From contig FN648650.1 in the NCBI GenBank assembly GCA_000310025.1, positions 3,446 through 67,445 on the forward strand: a stretch of 64,000 bases of DNA, given 5' to 3'. Source of the DNA: Ectocarpus siliculosus (Eukaryota > Sar > Phaeophyceae > Ectocarpales > Ectocarpaceae). Each line of letters opens with the position of its first letter. Position 1 is the stretch's first letter. Below, in pieces: positions 26,801-38,699 of the stretch. The notes under the pieces were generated by a model. That model was given only the letters and a program-made list of their open reading frames with translations. It made no database searches and was not told where the DNA came from. The translations under genes and the position numbers were made by a program.

Positions 26801-29116
26801 CGGCGGTTTCACGGGGTACCCCTGTAACGACACCACGAAAACGACGAGGAAGGAAACGTGTTGGTTGTGGCGCTTTGCGATTTATTGCGGACACGTGTGC
26901 CTGCGGACTTTGCGTATTATACCCCCCCCCCGAGGCCGCGTCAACCAACAAACCGTACATAGGTTACATCGATACCACCCCCCGCGACAGATTTATTTTG
27001 TTTCGTCTACACACTGCAGTCGTTTTCGGGAAAGCTCTCGCTCGAGGAGACAGACGGCTCCACGCCGCCATTTTTTCTCGGCACAACGTCACTGCTTTCC
27101 TACCGTGTATGCATATGCATTCGAGCTTTCAAAATGGGTCCAGGGAGTGTCATGTATCTTGTACAACCTGGGGTACTCTACTGCTGCTGTGTTAGAACGG
27201 CTTTTTATCCATTAGACTACTGTACACTCAAACAGTATAACAGTCAAATAGATCTCCTCCGAAATACCTCTTGGCTGCAGCAGCCTCCCTCGTGCTTCCT
27301 TGGGGCAGACCAACAAGTGCCCCCAAGTCTACCCTTCAAGTCAGGTTTCAAACACTTTCACGCTGACTCAATGCTGCTGCTCTCTGATTGGCCAACAGAT
27401 ATTTTATCTTCCGCTCCTCATAAAACTCAGATTTCAACGCCTCTGTCTCTGCAATCTTCTGCGTTTTTAACATGCCGAATGTACAACAGACAGCTGCGCG
27501 GTGTACTACGGGGTACAGTAGTTGAGGGATGATCAAAAACTACAAAATACACACGGGAGAATTTACGTACATATGTACAGCAGTGCCGTCGAGCCCTTGT
27601 GCTGGTGGCCCCTTTATCCAGTGCCCACCTCTCTACCCCTCCCTGTGGCACGTGACAACCGTTCGAAAGAGAGACTGCAGACGGAGACAGCAGCCCTCTC
27701 GTTGCGGGTATGTAGTAGCTGGGGCATGGAATAATGCTCGCGCTCATGAAATCGACCCGCGCTGAAATCGACCCGCGCTCATGAAATCGGGGGGGTATGG
27801 CGGCGGTCCTCAAGTCAGTGTTTTTGGGTTAGGATTATTAGGGTAAGGGACTTTAGGGCTTGAAACGAAAAGGTTGCGAGGTCCGCTCGCTGTGTCATAC
27901 CGACCTACGTTTTACGTCAAAGTGGAAAGCACCTTTCTCGGAGCGAGGTAGGCGGGCAGATAAACCGGAACTGCTCGTACTTTACACTGTTGTGCACTGT
28001 ATGCATCACCCGACACCTCTAGTACAGCAGTTTGGCCTATGCACACAAGCCTAGATGCTCGTTACATTTAGTAGAAATATCGTTTCCATACGCCACTTTG
28101 CCTGCAGATATACTACGTGCCCACTTGTTTGCTGTGCTATGAACAACCCGGCCATGATTAGCCGGGCACGAACGTACGTCCCGTACAACGTCAATGCCCT
28201 CCGAGCCACACCATGTGACACGATACATTTGTCTGGAACACGAACAAAGGTTAACGTTGAAACCCAAATGGTCGCCCGTTCCTGTTGTTGTGTTCTCTTT
28301 ACATTTTGGAAACCCTCGGCTATCATTCAACTAGACTCCTGTTGGTTCACAAGGATATGAGATAAACTTACTAACAGGCAAACCAAAAATCAGCAAAAAC
28401 GCAGATATGTGTATTGTGTGTGAACCGAAGGACCCCGAGTTATCCACACTACCGTACAACCGATCGGGCCACCACTCAAGATCTCCATATTACAGGAACT
28501 TACGAAAAGTTCCACCCTTTCGAAAACACGAGCTTGAACCCCACTCTACCCTAGTCCCTCCCACAGAGGACATGAGAAACGACCAAGCTTCGGGCAAAAT
28601 ATGAGGTTCTCATGGGTGACGGCATCTATTGGCGCATGTTGTACACCTTGCAAGCGTCGGCAATTAAATGGACACGAAACCAATATGACGACATCAAGAC
28701 ACCCTGCCAGCAGAATTCCCTACTTATTTCCTACAGCCACGTGTAGGGTCAATCTTTCGCCCGAAGATTCCGCGCGAGTCTCAACCTCGATATGCATACT
28801 TAGGAACTCGGGCGGCAGAATATCCATGGGGCCCGGCAATGGCCACTAGCTACCACACTTTGGTGTGGGGGGGGCGGACCCCCAAAAAACCGTACGGTAC
28901 TCTCACCTCGCAATCGCACGACGCGTTGTGCCCGCAACGAACAGCAGCGTGCATGAGACGAAAAGGTCCACCCGTCCAATGCACAGCAGGGGGCGGTGGC
29001 CAAAGAAATATTCATACTACCGGTTTCCCACCAACAAGTTCACACGCACAAGCAGAAGCTGCCGTACTCCATGTGGCGACGACGCCTCTCTTATTGCTCC
29101 ATGGCCATCCTGATCT
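23849..29116. other. Gene-poor intergenic stretch (5.3 kb)
   Basis: This lies between the start of the 7TM-RGS gene and the 3' end of the oxygenase gene. It holds one small MITE (24167-24325), a poly-C run near 26922, and short duplications such as GAAATCGACCCGCGCT near 27755. The longest frame (25555-26073, +, 172 codons) has no recognised motif and no supporting splice structure. The 7TM-RGS promoter presumably lies at its left end, but I see no specific element. Confidence 0.5.
24167..24325. mobile_element. Small MITE with pogo-like terminal inverted repeats
   Basis: The left end CAGATTGCGCCTGCACTTTA (24167 onward, preceded by TA) pairs imperfectly with the right end CTTCTAAGCGCGGGTGCTAT (24303 onward), giving a 159-bp non-coding element. 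The right flank reads CA where TA would be expected, so that copy of the target duplication has mutated. Its ends resemble the perfect 23-bp termini of the element at 47358-51577 (CAGAACCGGCCCGCACTTAA...), suggesting a non-autonomous relative. Confidence 0.6.
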
Positions 29117-32100
29117 TCAAACCTCCTCCTCGTCCTCCTCGTCCTCGTCCTCTTCGTCCTCTTCGTCCTCCTCGTCCTCGTCCTCGTCCTCTTCGTCTTC
29201 GTCGTCCTCGTCCTCGTCCTCCTCGTCTTCCTCTTCGCTCTCCTCTCCACTACTACCCGAATCCTCCGACCCTTCTTCCTCAAGATCCACGCGAGAAACC
29301 CGCGGCCGCCTGGTTCCTTGGTACTCCACGCAGAAGCTCCTGCCGACCCTCTCCTCATCTCCACTGCTGACTCTCCTTTCATCCTTTGAAGCACAACCAG
29401 CGGCAGCACCTTCCGAGTCGGCAGGGGATGGAAGGTGTAGCAAGGCGATGGGTACCGGCACGAGCACCTCATGGCGAAGGTGCTTCTCTGCCTCATCCCC
29501 GACCTCCCCAAACTCCCACTTCATGTCCACAGCCGCCGCTGCCGCCGCCGCGGTCTTCTCTCCCTCCCTTGCCGCCACCGACCCGGTCGCAACACTAGCT
29601 TCCTGCCGTTCAGGTTCAGGTTTGGCCGGACCGAATCTCCTTTGTTTCGTCGCCACCGATCTCCGTCCCTGCCCAGGCATGGCACCATCATCGCCAGAGC
29701 CCGTCGGTGCCGCCGTTTCATCTACGAGGAGAGGAATCGGCGGGACGAAGTCGGAGGACGATAGCCTCAGCGCCAGGTTGGAGGGTCCGAGCTCTGCGGC
29801 TGTCGGCGCCGGGAGTGGCGCGGCGTTCCTTGGGGTATGGTTGAGCCACACGTTCACCAGGAAAGTGACACGCCTTCTTCTGGCGGTGGTGTTGCTGCTG
29901 CCGCCCTTGCCGTCAACAGAGCTGCCAGGGAGAACCACCTTCGACTCGCCGTCCTTGTCCCGCTTCTTGGACCCCCCCCCCCCCAGCGGCGGTGTTTCGT
30001 CGAGACCGGTAGTCTGAGGTGGCAGCGCTAGGTCTGCGGGAGCAGCGTGCAGGTAGCGGCCGTCGAAGCAGATGTGCTTGCCCAGCGCCGGGCGACTCAC
30101 CCACGCCTTTGCGGCCTCCCCTGAGACCTCTTCCATATCTTCGCACGCCATTGGCCCCTGTGGAAGTACCAAAGCGGCGGCGGCGGGGGGGGTGACACGG
30201 GCAGCGACAGCAGTACACGTTGGTTGAGCTGGTGAAGGTTCTCATGCGTCGTGTAATTTGTAATTTCGGGCCTGGTCTTATACGCGGGCGGGTTGTGGAA
30301 GCCAAGAAGCACTAGCTACAACGTCAAGACAATAATAACGACTACAACACCAACATTTGACTACAACATTGACTACAACGGAACACAACAGCAAGAGCGA
30401 CAACCAACAAAACACAACCACCACTAACAACGACAACGACAACGACAACGACCCCAGTAGTAACCAACAACGACAAGCAAGAAGTCACCTTCTTCTCCAA
30501 GACTACTGTCGGGCCTCCGTTCGTTGAAAGGTAGGTGACCGTTGCCAGACACGGGTGCACGTTTATCCCACGAGCCTCCATGCCGTAATCCTTGTCCCAG
30601 TGCCACCCGATGTCATCCGCGTCTTCGATAACCTTGAGTTGGTTGTCGGGCGTGGGTCCACTGGCACGGTTATAGAGAGGACACAGAAGGACAAATGCCC
30701 CAAAAGAGGTTCCAAGCACACAAGGATTCTCTACCCTTACGTCGAACCTCCAAAATCTGAAGACATCGATCATCTACGTATTTGGGACTTGTGTTCTCCA
30801 CAACCCTTTACAACCCGAAAGTTAGATCACCAAGTTGAAACAACGCTGCCACGGCTACTGCAGTGCACGCATCGAGCAAAACACAAGGCGAAGCGCTAGT
30901 CTATCTCTTCGAACAATGCCTGTGTGATTTACCCCCGTGAAGGGAGCAGCAGCCGTTAAATGGCCAACGAACTTGCAATCCCTGGGAGCACAAAAATCAA
31001 CAAATTTCAAAGCTGTTCGGGTCACCCATATCTGAAGGCTTCCTGCAAGTACCATGTAAATTTCAAAGCTGTTCGGACCACCCCGTATTTGAAGGCCACC
31101 TACAAGTAGTTGAACAACAGCCTACACAGACAGTTCGGACCACCAATATTTGAAGATTTCCTACAACTAAAATTCAACAACAGCCTACACAGACTGTTCC
31201 CACCACCTCATATTTGAAGGCTATTTACAAGGCATTGAACAACAGCTTACACAACATCGGGGACGGTACCGTTGTGGGTGGGTGTGCGGGGGGGTACAGC
31301 AGTATCATTATGGTGCTCGCTCGAAAGGTAAGAGCATGTTCATGCTCAGAGGAGCAAAGACACGAAATACACCAACGGCCGAAGATGTATTGGAGTTTCC
31401 CATGAACAGGCAAGGCAATCACAAACGGCACCCGCAAAATCCGCTAAACACGGGAAAAAAACGGTTGGCTGTTCTCGCCTCTCTTCCTAACCCGTGCATT
31501 TCGTTGGCCAGCCTAGAGCTGTCGATGCTAGATTAGATTACAGCATGACAGTTTAACAAACACCCTACTCGTAATTCATGTAGTGCTGTTTCGTTAAACC
31601 GACGCGTTTCCTCTGGACAGCAGGATAGCGCGGACGATACCAACAAAGTATAGAGCGACATGGACACGATGGTGGCAGGCACAGAGAGACAGACAGATAG
31701 ATAGACCTACCTGCGTCCACCACTCGGCGCCCGATGTCTCTTGGTTAAACCTCGCTCCTGCCGTGTGAACCTTAAATACGTCCAACGCCAGCCTCTCCAG
31801 ACAGTTGCGCGGGGCTGCGTTGGCCTGTTCAGCACAATAAACAGCACACAGCACACAGCACAATAAACAGCACACAGGAAACGGGGCACTCAATGACCCA
31901 TGTGAAGGTTCGTTTCTTGTTGGTGCAAGAGGACCGGGGGGGTTGCAGCTGATTTACCTACAAACGTGCCATGGTGAGGCAAGCCGAGCATAATAGAACG
32001 ACAGCTGCTACCCCAACCGTTCAACGCGTACGCGTACGAAGCAACTTGTCTCCTTCGCTATCCTTCTCGGTGACGCATGCTAGTGAAATGTTCGGAGTCG

Positions 32101-35100
32101 TGGACGTCCACGAGGCGTTGTGATGCTACGGGGAAAAGGGGGGGGGTGGTGGATACCTCAAGCAAATCCAAGGTAACAAGGTCACACTTACGAAGGTACG
32201 GCAGGGGTGCCTGAGGGCGATCGGGCCTATATTTTACCGGCGTTAGTGCGAAACACCGCAACCGTCGACGCGAACAGGTACAAGAACGCCATCACTGAGT
32301 TGTAAGAGGCATGCATCTGGGTTTGACTTCACCCACAACAGCAAACGAGTTTCGAGAAACAGAAAAGAAAAATAAGCTGCTAAACCACCGTCACTACTAA
32401 CGACTACAGCCCTGGGAACAACAGACGCAAGTGAGGGCCAACGACAGACATCGCAGGGGTACAAATGTACGAGTTGGTGGATACTGTACCTGTATCCAGA
32501 AGGTCTCGCCCGTGCTGTACTCCAGTTTCTTCGCCCTCGCAGAGAAGACGGTCTTGTCGTTGGGTGTGTGCGTGATCCAGGAAGCGATGGTGTCATGATG
32601 GGAAGGCGTTATGATGGGGTGGGATGAGGGGATGTGATAGTTGATGGGATGATGGGATGGGCACGATGTGGTGATGGGATGATGGGATGATGGAATGGTG
32701 TGATGATGCGATGATGTGATGGACATGATGTGGTAATGGGATGATGGAATGATGTGATGAAGGTATGAGGGTATGATGTGATGATGTGATGATGCGAGTA
32801 AGGGAAGATGGGATGATGGGATGATCGGATGAGGGTATGATGGGTTGCATCCATACCCCGGTCCCGGCATGCTTGTTTTCGGCGTGTTTTGTGTTTCAGT
32901 CCATAAGTGCGCGAGGGTAGGCACGCCCGCACCCAAAACCCACCCACGCACGCAGGGAACGCAGTCCATATTTAGATGAGGACGAGACAACGAAAAGTAG
33001 CGCGGGGGGGGTAAGGCGACGGTAACAGTTGAAGGTGTAGCTTTATCGCTGGGGAGATTTTCCCAGCGGGAAGAAAAGCGGAGTGTGCCGCACATGAAAG
33101 GCGAACCGAGGGGCAGACGGAAGAGAGGGCCAAGGGGAAAGGGTTATGAACGCGTTCGCAGTGCCGCTCCTCATGTCCGCCAACTATGCCTCCCACGGCG
33201 GCGCGTTAATGCTGTACCCTGATGCTTTGATACTTACGTACTTCGAAGTACATCACAGCAAAACGGTGGGCGAAGATTGGATAGTGTTCCGAATAAAACC
33301 GGATGTGCATTGCCACCGTCTCGTACGCTGCAACGTATCTGGAGATCTCTCCGCGTCCTTTACTCAAATCTGAAAACCAGCTTCACCTATGCATACGAAA
33401 AACAACTATGTATGAAAAAACTACCTCTCGTGGTAGTTGCTTGGCAATGTCTGCACAAGACACAGCTCTCCTACAATGAACAATTGATGCAAGCACTCCT
33501 CTCTGGATTCGCCAAAAAAAACATTTTTTACTTTTTATATCCGTACCTGGCAGTCCTTCACGACTTGTGCGAGGACCTCGGGGGGTGACAGGGCCTCCGC
33601 CAAAGCGTTGGGGGCGCTGCGGAAGTCGAACGACACGTTTCCCGCAAAAGGCACGCGGCCTTCAGGATCCAGAAAAAACTGCCAGCGCGTGGGGCGGGGG
33701 AGGGGGCATAAGAAATGCGATGTTCTGCAACCGTGCGCTGTTTTTGGCTTTCGTCCGCACACAACCACAACGAGAAGCAGGATCTTCGAACATCTGGCAC
33801 GAACCGACATCTTGAAATATCCCCCGTGGAATCGATCGCGCAAGTAACTGATACACGAAGCAAGGGGATGCCTGACATGTCCCCAGCAAAGGATCCCCTC
33901 CCTGCCGCCTATCATAGTACCCGACAACTCAAGTTTGCGCAGCTGGAACTGCCAGCAAATTTCACAAACGATGTGTGCTTTTAGGTAGGAAGAAGACGAC
34001 CAAGTCGAACAGCCCAGATCATCGGGGATACACCGATCGACTGCAAAATCTTGGGTGGCAGCAGGCGATAACTCTGTGAACTAGATTACCAACACTCTCC
34101 ACGCTATTGATCGGGCGGTTGGTGATAGAGAGAAGGGGCTGGGTACACAGCAGTACCGTAGGTGACATGACGTATGATGTCACACCTCCTGGACCGGATA
34201 CTCAAAGCTTAGCTCGACCACTCCACAGCAGTACACAGGGTGACGGTGCCGAGAGTGGCAGTAGGCGTTGGAACCGTCTCGTCGAGAGCTTTCCGGTATC
34301 GTTTGAATGCACGTCCTCTTCGTCGAGGAGTAACCGACCTTAGAAAAACTTCGTAGAAAATAAGTCCTGGGGGTGTGGTATCGCATGTCATACACAGGTT
34401 CAATATTATAGCACGGTCACCCGCACATCGTTTGATTCCACCAAAACACGCATGCGAGGACAAAACCGAGGCGCCTTAGAGCACTAGGGACACGTGTCTG
34501 TCCTCTGTTTGTTGCCGGGCTGGGGTGTGGTTACATATGTATATGTGCACGCCAACAGACGAGGACCATGTCTCAGATTTGCCGATTCCAACCCAAGATA
34601 GCACACCCCCTGCATCGATTTTCAAAGCTCGATTACTCCAAGGCGAAGAGGATTTATAAATCCAGCGATACGTTTTCGGAAAGATCAGTAAGAGATGCTT
34701 CAAACCCCCCGATTCCCGCCACCGCCACTCTATCTGCCGTGGAGTACTCAAGCTTTGAAAGTAGCTGGAAAATAGGTCCAGGGGTGTGATATCTTCTGTC
34801 ACCTGCGGTAGCAAATGCACGTGCAGCATACCATACGAACGACTTGACAGGAGGTACAATAGATACACCTGTGTCATGCAATAGGATATATCCATATGTC
34901 TTTCATCGTCGTGGTACATGACGTCGAGCGGAGACATGCGTGTACTGAGGTACGACTGTAGAGGGAGAGGTGTTGGGAAGTGTGGCGCGCGCGAGTTGGT
35001 TGCCTCTATCCTCTCTCTCACCGTTTCCTCTTCATCGTTGGAGTCGGAGTCATCCCACTGCTGTTGTCCTGCGCTCTCGCCACTACTGTCGTCACCCAGC

Positions 35101-35123
35101 ATCCCGGCCGTGTCGTCCCCCAT
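29117..35123 (-). CDS. 2-oxoglutarate/Fe(II) oxygenase-like protein with acidic C-terminal tail
   Basis: Exons on the minus strand: 35123-35022 (start ATG, Asp/Ser/Glu-rich), 33678-33547, one ending at 32490, 31824-31711, one ending at 30489 (GPTPDN... onward), and 30157-29117 (stop). The exon ending at 30489 carries GWHWDKDY, the HxD iron-binding pair. The last exon carries GKHICFDGRYLHAAP, giving the distal His, and RVTFLVNVWLNHTP, whose Arg suits 2-oxoglutarate binding. The fold, order and spacing fit a dioxygenase; the substrate is unknown. About 60 Asp/Glu residues at the end come from a TCCTCG microsatellite. Two uncertainties remain. The exon ending at 32490 has no AG acceptor for some 260 bases upstream. 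The phase into the HWDKDY exon (acceptor near 30668) does not match exon 31824-31711, so a small exon may be missing. It diverges from the gene starting at 35477. Confidence 0.72.
29118..29240. repeat. TCC/TCG microsatellite coding for a poly-Asp/Glu tail
   Basis: On the plus strand this is an uninterrupted run of TCC, TCG and TCT triplets. On the minus strand it encodes alternating Asp and Glu at the end of the oxygenase-like protein. The opposite strand is open as a poly-Ser/Arg frame, which is only a shadow of this repeat. Confidence 0.9.
30424..30456. repeat. GACAAC microsatellite in an intron
   Basis: Four to five tandem AACGAC units lie just inside the intron after the exon that ends at 30489 in the oxygenase-like gene. 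Confidence 0.8.
31005..31258. repeat. Four-copy ~66-bp tandem repeat in an intron
   Basis: The unit contains AGCTGTTCGGACCACC, a TATTTGAAGG-type word, then CTACAAGT and, in later copies, TGAACAACAGCCTACACAGA. Copies start near 31008, 31064, 31133 and 31192 and diverge slightly. It is non-coding, inside the oxygenase-like gene between exons 31824-31711 and the one ending at 30489. Confidence 0.75.
32597..32850. repeat. ATGGG/ATG minisatellite next to an oxygenase exon
   Basis: About 250 bases are built from GATGGGATGATG-type words. On the minus strand the tract is open in frame with the exon ending at 32490 and would encode repeats of His, Ile, Pro and Ser. It holds no AG dinucleotide on the minus strand, so either the tract is translated or the exon uses an unusual acceptor. 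Confidence 0.85.
34107..34800. repeat. Diverged repeat copies in the first intron of the oxygenase-like gene
   Basis: Words such as ACTCAAGCTTTGAAAG, AAAATAGGTCCAGGGGTGTG and TATCTTCTGTCACCTGCGG around 34750-34805 recur in altered form near 34330-34385 and inverted near 34160-34215. This suggests two or three decayed copies of one short repeat. Borders could not be fixed by eye. Confidence 0.4.
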
Positions 35124-35476
35124 GGTTCGTCCGTTCCTTTGTGTGTCGCTGGTGTGTGGCTCCAGGCCTGTGAGGGAGTACCTCTACGCCTCTGGTATGC
35201 CTCTACGCCTGCTCCCATGAAGCGGGGGATGCAGTTGACAGTCTTGCAGCAGGCGGTTTCACTTTCTTCTTTTTGCGTTTTTTCCTCTTTTTCGCTGGCT
35301 CTCTCGACTTTGACCAGCTGCTCGCTCTGCTCTGCTGTCGAGTTTCTCCGCCTCGCCAGCACATGTTCCTGTGAGGCTTCGCCGACACACCCAACTCACA
35401 CACTCTCTCTCTCCCTCCCCCCCGGCATCAACAAGAAAACTCACGAAGCCCAGCAGCAACGCTACAGGCAAGAAGA
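35124..35476. promoter_or_regulatory. Presumed bidirectional promoter
   Basis: The start codons of the oxygenase-like gene (35123, minus) and the Gly/Arg-rich protein gene (35477, plus) are 353 bp apart and divergent, so both promoters must fit in or overlap this gap. It is rich in CT tracts and has no obvious TATA box. The role is inferred only from the gene layout. Confidence 0.5.
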
Positions 35477-38400
35477 ATGGCAGACCACGGAAGGCACGGC
35501 GGCGGCGAGCACGGCAAGCACGAGGGCGGCGGCGGGCGGGGAGAAGGCGGTAGGGGCCATGGGCACGAAGGAGGCAGGGGTGAAGGAGGAGGCCGCGGGG
35601 GCGGCAGGGGCCACGGGGCCGCTCACGAAGGCCCTGGTGGTGGTCGGGGTGGCGGCGGCGGCCGCGGCGAGCATGAAGGAGGTCGGGGCGGGCGGGGCGA
35701 AGGCCATGGGCCCGCTCACCACGGCGGCCCGGGCGGTGGCCGCGGTGGCGGCGGCGGTCGAGGCGAGCATGAAGGGGGACGGGGTGGGCGGGGTGAAGGC
35801 CACGCGCCCGCTCACGGCGGCCCTGGTGGTCGGGGTGGTGGCGGCGGTCGAGGCGAGCACGTGAGTCGGCCGCTGCTTTTGCTTGCACCGCTGTAGTCTA
35901 TGTGCACGCGCGACGAAAATTGACTGCTGTCGGAGAAATCTCGAATTTTGGGAGCGGTTGAGCGGTTGAACATGAAACGGTGAGGTAACACACCCGCCGC
36001 GACATGATGTCAGGCACAACAGCCGCATCCCCAACCCCGTGTTCTATAAACTACAGTATATCATCATGCTCACGCTCGAGGGCGTGCGGGTAGCGTCAAG
36101 GCGTTTGCTCAGAGCGATCGATCCTTCGGCCGGGAGACCTCGGCTTTGAACACGACGTTTTACATTTGTGGAAACGGATATGTACATCCGTGAGAAATCA
36201 TGATTGCAAGAACCACAGGCCACAATCGGGGGGTTGTTTTTGTTTGGGGCCTTGGGTCGAGCAGGTGCCCTCTCTTGGGCGCCTAAGGCGTTGTCTTCAA
36301 CTAACCCGTACATGCATCTCTGGTGCTTGGCTGGGGTACTGCTGTAGCTGCTTCGGCGATGACCGTACTCTGTTGTTGTCCATCCCTCCCTCTGATACAC
36401 ATACAACGATCGAATCTTTTGCCGACCAGATGGCCTGTCCGGCCTCAACTGCTGTGTTTGAGCAAGTTTTTGTCCAACGAAGTGAAGAAAAAATCAGTGC
36501 AGTCTGTCCCCGTCGCCCCCCGCCCCGCCACTCCCCAGTGTGCGAGGTGCTGTAGTGCACTGCCGGTTTCGCTCTGACGCGCACCTCCCGCAAAAACTGC
36601 GGCCGCTACTGTACGTCAGAGGCTTGTCTGCGTTCTATTCGTCCGTGGATTTTCCCCTAGGACAGATTTCGCCGAACAAATCACATTTGACCCCCTTGCT
36701 CCTTCACCAATTCCCGTGGTTACCTTTCCTCCGGTACCGTCGACCTTTTCTTGGTTTTCAGGGCGGCAGGGGCGGCCACCACCACGGTGGCAGTGACTCG
36801 GTGAGTCTAGTCTTGATTCTACATGCACACTATCGTCTCTCTGGATATATCAAGGGCTCAAGACATAAACCCTGCCGAACGTTGCTTGGAGGATCTCTGT
36901 GTTGTGTGGGTTATCCGACGCACGCGCGACCACAAAGATCCGCGTGGTTCATGAACATCACAAATCCCGAGGTTGAGGATTGGCTGCAGCCGGGAGCAGT
37001 AGGGGGCAGGGGGGCAGGAACACGCTCATGCTGTAGGTTACGTTTTGTCGCTAAATCTCGCCGAGCGGGCGGGTGCTTTAATTTTGCAATTGAAGTTTTG
37101 CTGGGGTTGAAGTTCTTTCGCGTGGCGTACAGCTGCTGGCGGGCATACACTTGATATCTTGAATGGGTAAAAATACTTTTAGGTTCATGTAGATTGTTTT
37201 CTTTTAAGAGTTGTACCGAAATCGGGGTTGCTATGCATACAGTAACACGTTGGTTGTTGCTCTTTCACTTGTTGGATTAACTATTGCGATCTGCTTAGAA
37301 ACTTTGTGGGTTGGTGTTATGGTCCTCTTCGTTGCTCTCTATTGCTCGCTTAAATTTGCTACTTGTAATTTTTTGGCAATGTTTTTTTTTGCTTCTGGTT
37401 CAACAGCTCATTGTTGTTTCCTGCTACTGTTGTAATGCTTGTAGTTGCTGCAACTGCAGCTGCAGTTGTTACATTTTTAAAGCACGCGTATTCTTACCTC
37501 TATTCGTAGGAATCTTCTTTGTGTTGTTCCTGTTCGGGACTGAGTTTAAGCCGACGGGCGGTGTGGCTGTGGCTGGTGTGGTCTGTTCCACCGACTCAGG
37601 CTACAAGTGCTGGGCAGCAGCTTCCAGCTCTCATCTTGTTGTATTGTAAGGAATGCGTCAGTCGTTGTTGCCCGGCACTAAAACGTGTGGCAACACCCCA
37701 TCTATGTACGACAGGCAGATCTCGGACGGGTTTTCTGGCAATCAGCATTGTCAATAAACACTACAGAGCTTCTGCGGCTGCAATCACGCTTTCTGTCCCT
37801 CTGTTTTCGCTCTGTCGTGTTTCTTGTTTTCGACTACAGCTCTGTCAGGTTTTCTTCTGAAGAATTTAACCTGGTTTACGTTTTTTGTCTGTTGTGTGTG
37901 GTGTCGACCACGGCTCTCTACAGTAATTTGTTTTTCTCCTGAAGAATTCTGACTTGTTTGACTTGTTTCCGTTTCTTTTTTTCCGTTTTCAGGACAGCGA
38001 GGGGGATGACCCCAAGTTCCCCGGAATGTCGACGAAGGTGAACGAGGTCGCCAGGGCCTACCGCGACAAGCACAACATTCCCAAGGGAACACCCCTGTCC
38101 GCGGAACACAAGGTAAACGTAAACGTGAAGGGCACAGCGGCAAAGTTCGGAACGACACCCACGTTTACGCGGTCCTGTACGCGCGTACACGTGCGTGTGC
38201 TGTACACTGTAGTGCACTGAAAGGAACTCGCAAAGAACGGCGACAACCAACTCGAGATACGCCTCAAGGAGATGTGTCTTGTATCGATGTATGGAACGAA
38301 GCCCATGTAGTAGAAGCCCAGTGATCTCGGCGGTAACGTAGAGAGGGGGGCAGCAGACACGGGTTGTGTAACCCCCCCCCTTTGGGAAAAATCCTGCAAT

Positions 38401-38643
38401 ACAATCTGCAATCTGGCCAACAATAACGCATCCTCCTCCGTGCTACGGCGGACTAGAACAGTATGTTTGAAGCACGAGTCGCAGTGCCCGCAGAATCAGA
38501 TCGTGTCAGAAGAGTTTAACGTACGTAGTCTCACTTTTTGCCTCCCCTCTTGCTGCCTGCCTGGTGCCTGGTGCCTGCAGGAGAAGCTGAAGGGCGTGCG
38601 CAGGGAGGCCCGCAAGGCCTTCCGCGAAGCTCACCCCAAGTAA
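35477..38643 (+). CDS. Gly/Arg/His-rich small protein, four exons
   Basis: Exons 35477-35860, 36762-36800, 37993-38112 and 38581-38643 all have gt...ag borders, all meet in phase 0, and give 201 residues ending at TAA. Exon 1 starts MADHGRHGGGEHGKHEGG and continues as imperfect repeats of GGRGEGH, GGGRGGGGGRGEHE and similar, about 128 residues with little but Gly, Arg, His and Glu. Exon 2 adds a GGHHHGGSDS stretch. Exons 3 and 4 encode a short ordered-looking domain with PKFPGMSTKVNEVARAYRDK and a basic helix KLKGVRREARKAFREAHPK. RGG-type tracts commonly bind RNA or drive condensation, but no RRM or other known domain is seen, so function is unassigned. The antisense strand of exon 1 is open as an Ala/Pro-rich frame, which I treat as a shadow. 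Splice agreement across four exons makes the gene itself likely. Confidence 0.72.
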
Positions 38644-38666
38644 AACACACGTACGTGCGGGCCGAC

Positions 38667-38699
38667 GGCTGATCTGACCTGATCTGACCTGATCTGATC
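38667..38699. repeat. Three tandem copies of CTGATCTGAC
   Basis: A 10-bp unit, CTGATCTGAC/CTGATCTGATC, is repeated three times just downstream of the Gly/Arg-rich gene, in its presumed 3' UTR. Confidence 0.85.

Noticed and set aside
28839-30017. 392-codon plus-strand ORF with a long poly-Ser run
   Set aside because: It is antisense to the oxygenase-like last exon; the poly-Ser comes from the microsatellite that encodes Asp/Glu on the real strand.
35462-36034. Ala/Thr-rich minus-strand ORF over the Gly/Arg-rich gene
   Set aside because: It mirrors the Gly-rich repeats of plus-strand exon 1, whose splice sites and phases are consistent over four exons.
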